A stretch of 64,000 nt of DNA from Variovorax sp. PAMC26660. Lineage in GTDB: Bacteria > Pseudomonadota > Gammaproteobacteria > Burkholderiales > Burkholderiaceae_C. Under the pieces are notes generated by a model, which saw nothing but the letters and a program-made list of their open reading frames with translations, ran no database searches and had not been told where the DNA came from. Both the position numbers and the translations under genes were made by a program. The stretch lies in contig NZ_CP060295.1 in the NCBI RefSeq assembly GCF_014302995.1, forward strand, positions 1,116,001 through 1,180,000, in the 5' to 3' direction. Positions 62,429 through 64,000 of this stretch are shown here, in pieces (the stretch's first letter is position 1; each line of letters opens with the position of its first letter).

Positions 62429-63001
62429 ATGACTGTCGATACCACGCTGAAGCTGACCGACCTCCTAACGATCGTCGCGACGTTGCTCAGTCCATTCATT
62501 GCGGTGCAGGCATCTGAATTCCTGCGAGCCCGTGCCGCTGCGCGTGAAGCTCGGGAGAGGGTCTTCCATATCCTTATGAGCACTCGCAGCGCCAGGTTGT
62601 CCACCGACCATGTCGCTGCCCTGAACAGGATCGATCTGGTTTTCCCTCCTCAAAAGTTCTCAGGTGTGAGCGATGCCTGGAATATGTACCTCCGCGAGCT
62701 ATCCCCCAGTTCGGCCCTTACCGAGGAGCAGGCCAGAGCCTCTTACAACGAGCAAACGCGCCTGTTTCTTAACCTTCTCAGCGCGATGGCCGCAGCGCTC
62801 AAGGTCCCTTTCTCGCAAACGGCGCTTCAGCACAATGCCTACCACCCGCAGGGATACGTGTTCAACGAGGCCCAAGCAGCGGAATTCAGGGCAGCGGTCA
62901 TTAGCGTCTTGAAGGGCGAACAAGCCATCGCCGTAAAGCCCGATCCGAGCTTACGAGCAGGTGGCGAAGAGACGGCTCCGAGAGATCACCCGGGGAACTA
63001 G
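62429..63001 (+). CDS. hypothetical protein, DUF6680-like
   Basis: A 190-aa protein with an N-terminal hydrophobic segment (LTDLLTIVATLLSPFIAVQA) and a helical body (HILMSTRSARLSTDHVAALNRIDLVF; YNEQTRLFLNLLSAMAAALK; HPQGYVFNEAQAAEFRAAVI). The arrangement resembles DUF6680 proteins common in prophages and islands; this match is from memory and moderate. GGAGAAG precedes the ATG. Lower GC and position after the junction at ~62.28 kb support recent arrival. Confidence 0.7.
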   Translation: MTVDTTLKLTDLLTIVATLLSPFIAVQASEFLRARAAAREARERVFHILMSTRSARLSTDHVAALNRIDLVFPPQKFSGVSDAWNMYLRELSPSSALTEEQARASYNEQTRLFLNLLSAMAAALKVPFSQTALQHNAYHPQGYVFNEAQAAEFRAAVISVLKGEQAIAVKPDPSLRAGGEETAPRDHPGN

Positions 63002-63020
63002 ACAAGAGGAAATGTTCCAA

Positions 63021-63392
63021 ATGATGAAGAGAACGCTGATCGCTGGCCTCTTGGCAGCTACTGTGACAAGCGCTGTGCATGCGCAAAGGGATGGTGCTAC
63101 TTTTAACGGCGTCGGCGTGGAGACTTGCGGCGCCTATCTCAAAGTTCGACGGACCTCTTCCACGGTTGAGGATGCGATCTTCGGGCAGTGGGTGATGGGC
63201 TACGTGGCGGCCTACAACCTCTACTCCAACCAGCCTGCAGTCACCGATCTTCCGACGACCTCTACAGTCGTGGCGTATCTCGATAAATTTTGTCGAGACA
63301 ACCCCCTTGACTCGGTTGCCTCGGGGGCGATGAGCATGTTGGCCGACCTGGGCGGCTACCGCTCGCCGTCAATAAAGAAAAGGGCGAAATAG
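63021..63392 (+). CDS. small exported protein
   Basis: A 123-aa protein with a signal peptide (KRTLIAGLLAATVTSAVHAQ) and a mature domain containing two Cys (ETCGAYLKVR; KFCRDNPLD) likely to form a disulfide, plus helices FGQWVMGYVAAYNLYS and GAMSMLADLGG. The layout is typical of small HdeA- or Rap1a-like periplasmic proteins but no family can be named safely. AGAGGA precedes ATGs at 63012, 63021 and 63024. It follows the DUF6680-like gene by 19 bp and is probably co-transcribed. Confidence 0.7.
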   Translation: MMKRTLIAGLLAATVTSAVHAQRDGATFNGVGVETCGAYLKVRRTSSTVEDAIFGQWVMGYVAAYNLYSNQPAVTDLPTTSTVVAYLDKFCRDNPLDSVASGAMSMLADLGGYRSPSIKKRAK

Positions 63393-63531
63393 GCCTATAT
63401 TCGCGCCCCTCGCGGCACTTGTAGCCCGTGAGGTGCGGGCACACAGCCGAATTTGACAAGAGACCGCGCTGGGTCGCGGCGGCCTCGTGCAATAGCGGCA
63501 GTTCGTCGGGCGCAAGCGCGACCTTCGTCAT
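63262..63531 (-). CDS. possible small phage-type protein (weak)
   Basis: An 89-aa frame downstream of the methylase gene on the same strand. The first ~60 residues (MTKVALAPDELPLLHEAAA, CPHLTGYKCREG) look protein-like, but the 3' half lies antisense to the exported protein and no ribosome site is convincing. It may be a truncated phage gene or chance. The surrounding 175 bp between flanking genes shows only a GGGCG...CGCCC stem near 63382-63407. Confidence 0.3.
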   Translation of the reverse strand: MTKVALAPDELPLLHEAAATQRGLLSNSAVCPHLTGYKCREGREYRPISPFSLLTASGSRPGRPTCSSPPRQPSQGGCLDKIYRDTPRL

Positions 63532-63567
63532 GCCTTGATGCCCGGCCGTGCCTTGGTCAAAGCCTTA

Positions 63568-64000
63568 CTAGAAGAGACCAGCCGGCTCCGCCTCCCGATC
63601 CCAGCTATAGATGATCAGCTCCTGACGTTCTGCACGGTTGGCGCCACCGCCCACCGTGTAGTCAATGGCCAGGCTCTCCATGCCGAAGCCCTCGAAGCAC
63701 CGCCGGATGTCCGGATGGTCGTTCAGGCTGATGATGGCCTTGCCCTTGAGTTGGCGCAGCTTGGCGGCCATCAGCTCGTACTGGTCCCATTCAAAGGGCA
63801 CACCGTAGCCCTCGGTCTCCCAATACGGCGGGTCCATGTAGAACAGCGTGTGCGGCCGGTCGTAGCGGTCCAGGCAGGTGGCCCAGTCGAGCTGCTCGAT
63901 GTAGGCGCTGGCCAAGCGCAAATGAGCAGCGCTGAGGTTCTCCTCGATCCGCAGGAGATTGATGGCGGGCGCGGTGGTGGCGGTGCCCCATGTCTGCCCC
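63568..64000 (-). CDS. DNA adenine methylase (Dam/D12 class), 5' end beyond window
   Basis: The last ~144 residues of an N6-adenine DNA methyltransferase. The catalytic motif IV DPPY lies in TLFYMDPPYWETEGYG; motif V-like KAIISLNDHPDIRRCF and the closing GGGANRAERQELIIYSW follow, a pattern seen in Dam enzymes of Mu- and P2-like prophages. The frame stays open to the window edge (GTATTAPAINLLRIEENLSA), so the N-terminal AdoMet motif is outside. It modifies adenine in host or phage DNA, often to evade restriction. Confidence 0.85.
   Translation of the reverse strand, partial: GQTWGTATTAPAINLLRIEENLSAAHLRLASAYIEQLDWATCLDRYDRPHTLFYMDPPYWETEGYGVPFEWDQYELMAAKLRQLKGKAIISLNDHPDIRRCFEGFGMESLAIDYTVGGGANRAERQELIIYSWDREAEPAGLF

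Overview
The window is GC-rich, densely coded DNA from a Gram-negative bacterium. Gene content and protein style (Bug-type receptor remnant, NUDT19-like Nudix protein, reductive pyrimidine pathway, CzcCBA, FecIRA with PepSY/DUF3325/DUF3649 partners) point to the Burkholderiales, most likely Comamonadaceae close to Variovorax. This is inference from protein resemblance; no rRNA or tRNA gene was seen. Most of the window looks chromosomal. Some stretches look acquired: a small cassette of unknown genes (35.1-37.6 kb), a copper island (37.7-43.9 kb) and a prophage edge (62.3 kb to the end).

Layout. 0-5 kb: the 3' part of a BamA-type outer-membrane assembly protein, then an OmpR-type regulator, a BaeS-like kinase and a BaeR-like regulator. 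5-10 kb: AraC regulator, a relic of a Bug receptor, a PhzF-fold enzyme, the Mg2+ P-type ATPase MgtA, and a 400-bp spacer filled with nested inverted repeats. 10-17 kb: a minus-strand heavy-metal RND operon (czcBAC-like) framed by two small unknown genes. 17-26.5 kb: two regulators (RutR-like TetR and MocR-like) divergent from a complete reductive pyrimidine-degradation operon (preT, preA, NCS1 permease, dihydropyrimidinase, N-carbamoyl-beta-alanine amidase); a near-perfect match to the E. coli RutR operator lies between them. 26.5-33.2 kb: acyl-CoA dehydrogenase, Nudix/MBL fusion, and a three-subunit membrane FAD dehydrogenase (Tat small subunit, GMC flavoprotein, triheme cytochrome c). 33.3-37.6 kb: GNAT, APH-like kinase, NTF2-like and several secreted unknowns, and a tiny XRE regulator with repeated operator-like sites.

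37.7-43.9 kb is a copper module, all on the minus strand: a second CueR-like MerR protein, CopA, a glutaredoxin, a 2Fe-2S/flavin reductase, CueR, CopZ and a His-rich secreted protein. Three promoters with the 19-bp spacer typical of MerR control can be read directly; two share an almost identical box and the third differs. 44-55 kb: a membrane protein, a YccS-type FUSC transporter, two tandem YcaC-like hydrolases, a small secreted protein, a Bax-inhibitor-like protein with an IscR-like regulator lacking Fe-S ligands, and an AcrAB-type drug efflux pair without its own outer-membrane channel. 55-62 kb: an iron-regulated FecI-FecR-FecA system followed by DUF3649, PepSY, DUF3325 and DUF4198 genes, with a Fur-like box ahead of fecI. 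62.2 kb to the end: a stub of another TonB receptor cut by a junction, after which lower-GC phage-like genes begin, ending in a truncated DNA adenine methylase.

No single locus is clearly a wholly new system. The most promising leads are the copper module with two CueR paralogs and an electron-transfer pair co-transcribed with CopA, the two-regulators-one-kinase envelope locus beside a BamA homolog, the XRE repeat cluster, and the degenerate regulators (MocR without its PLP lysine, IscR-like without cluster cysteines).
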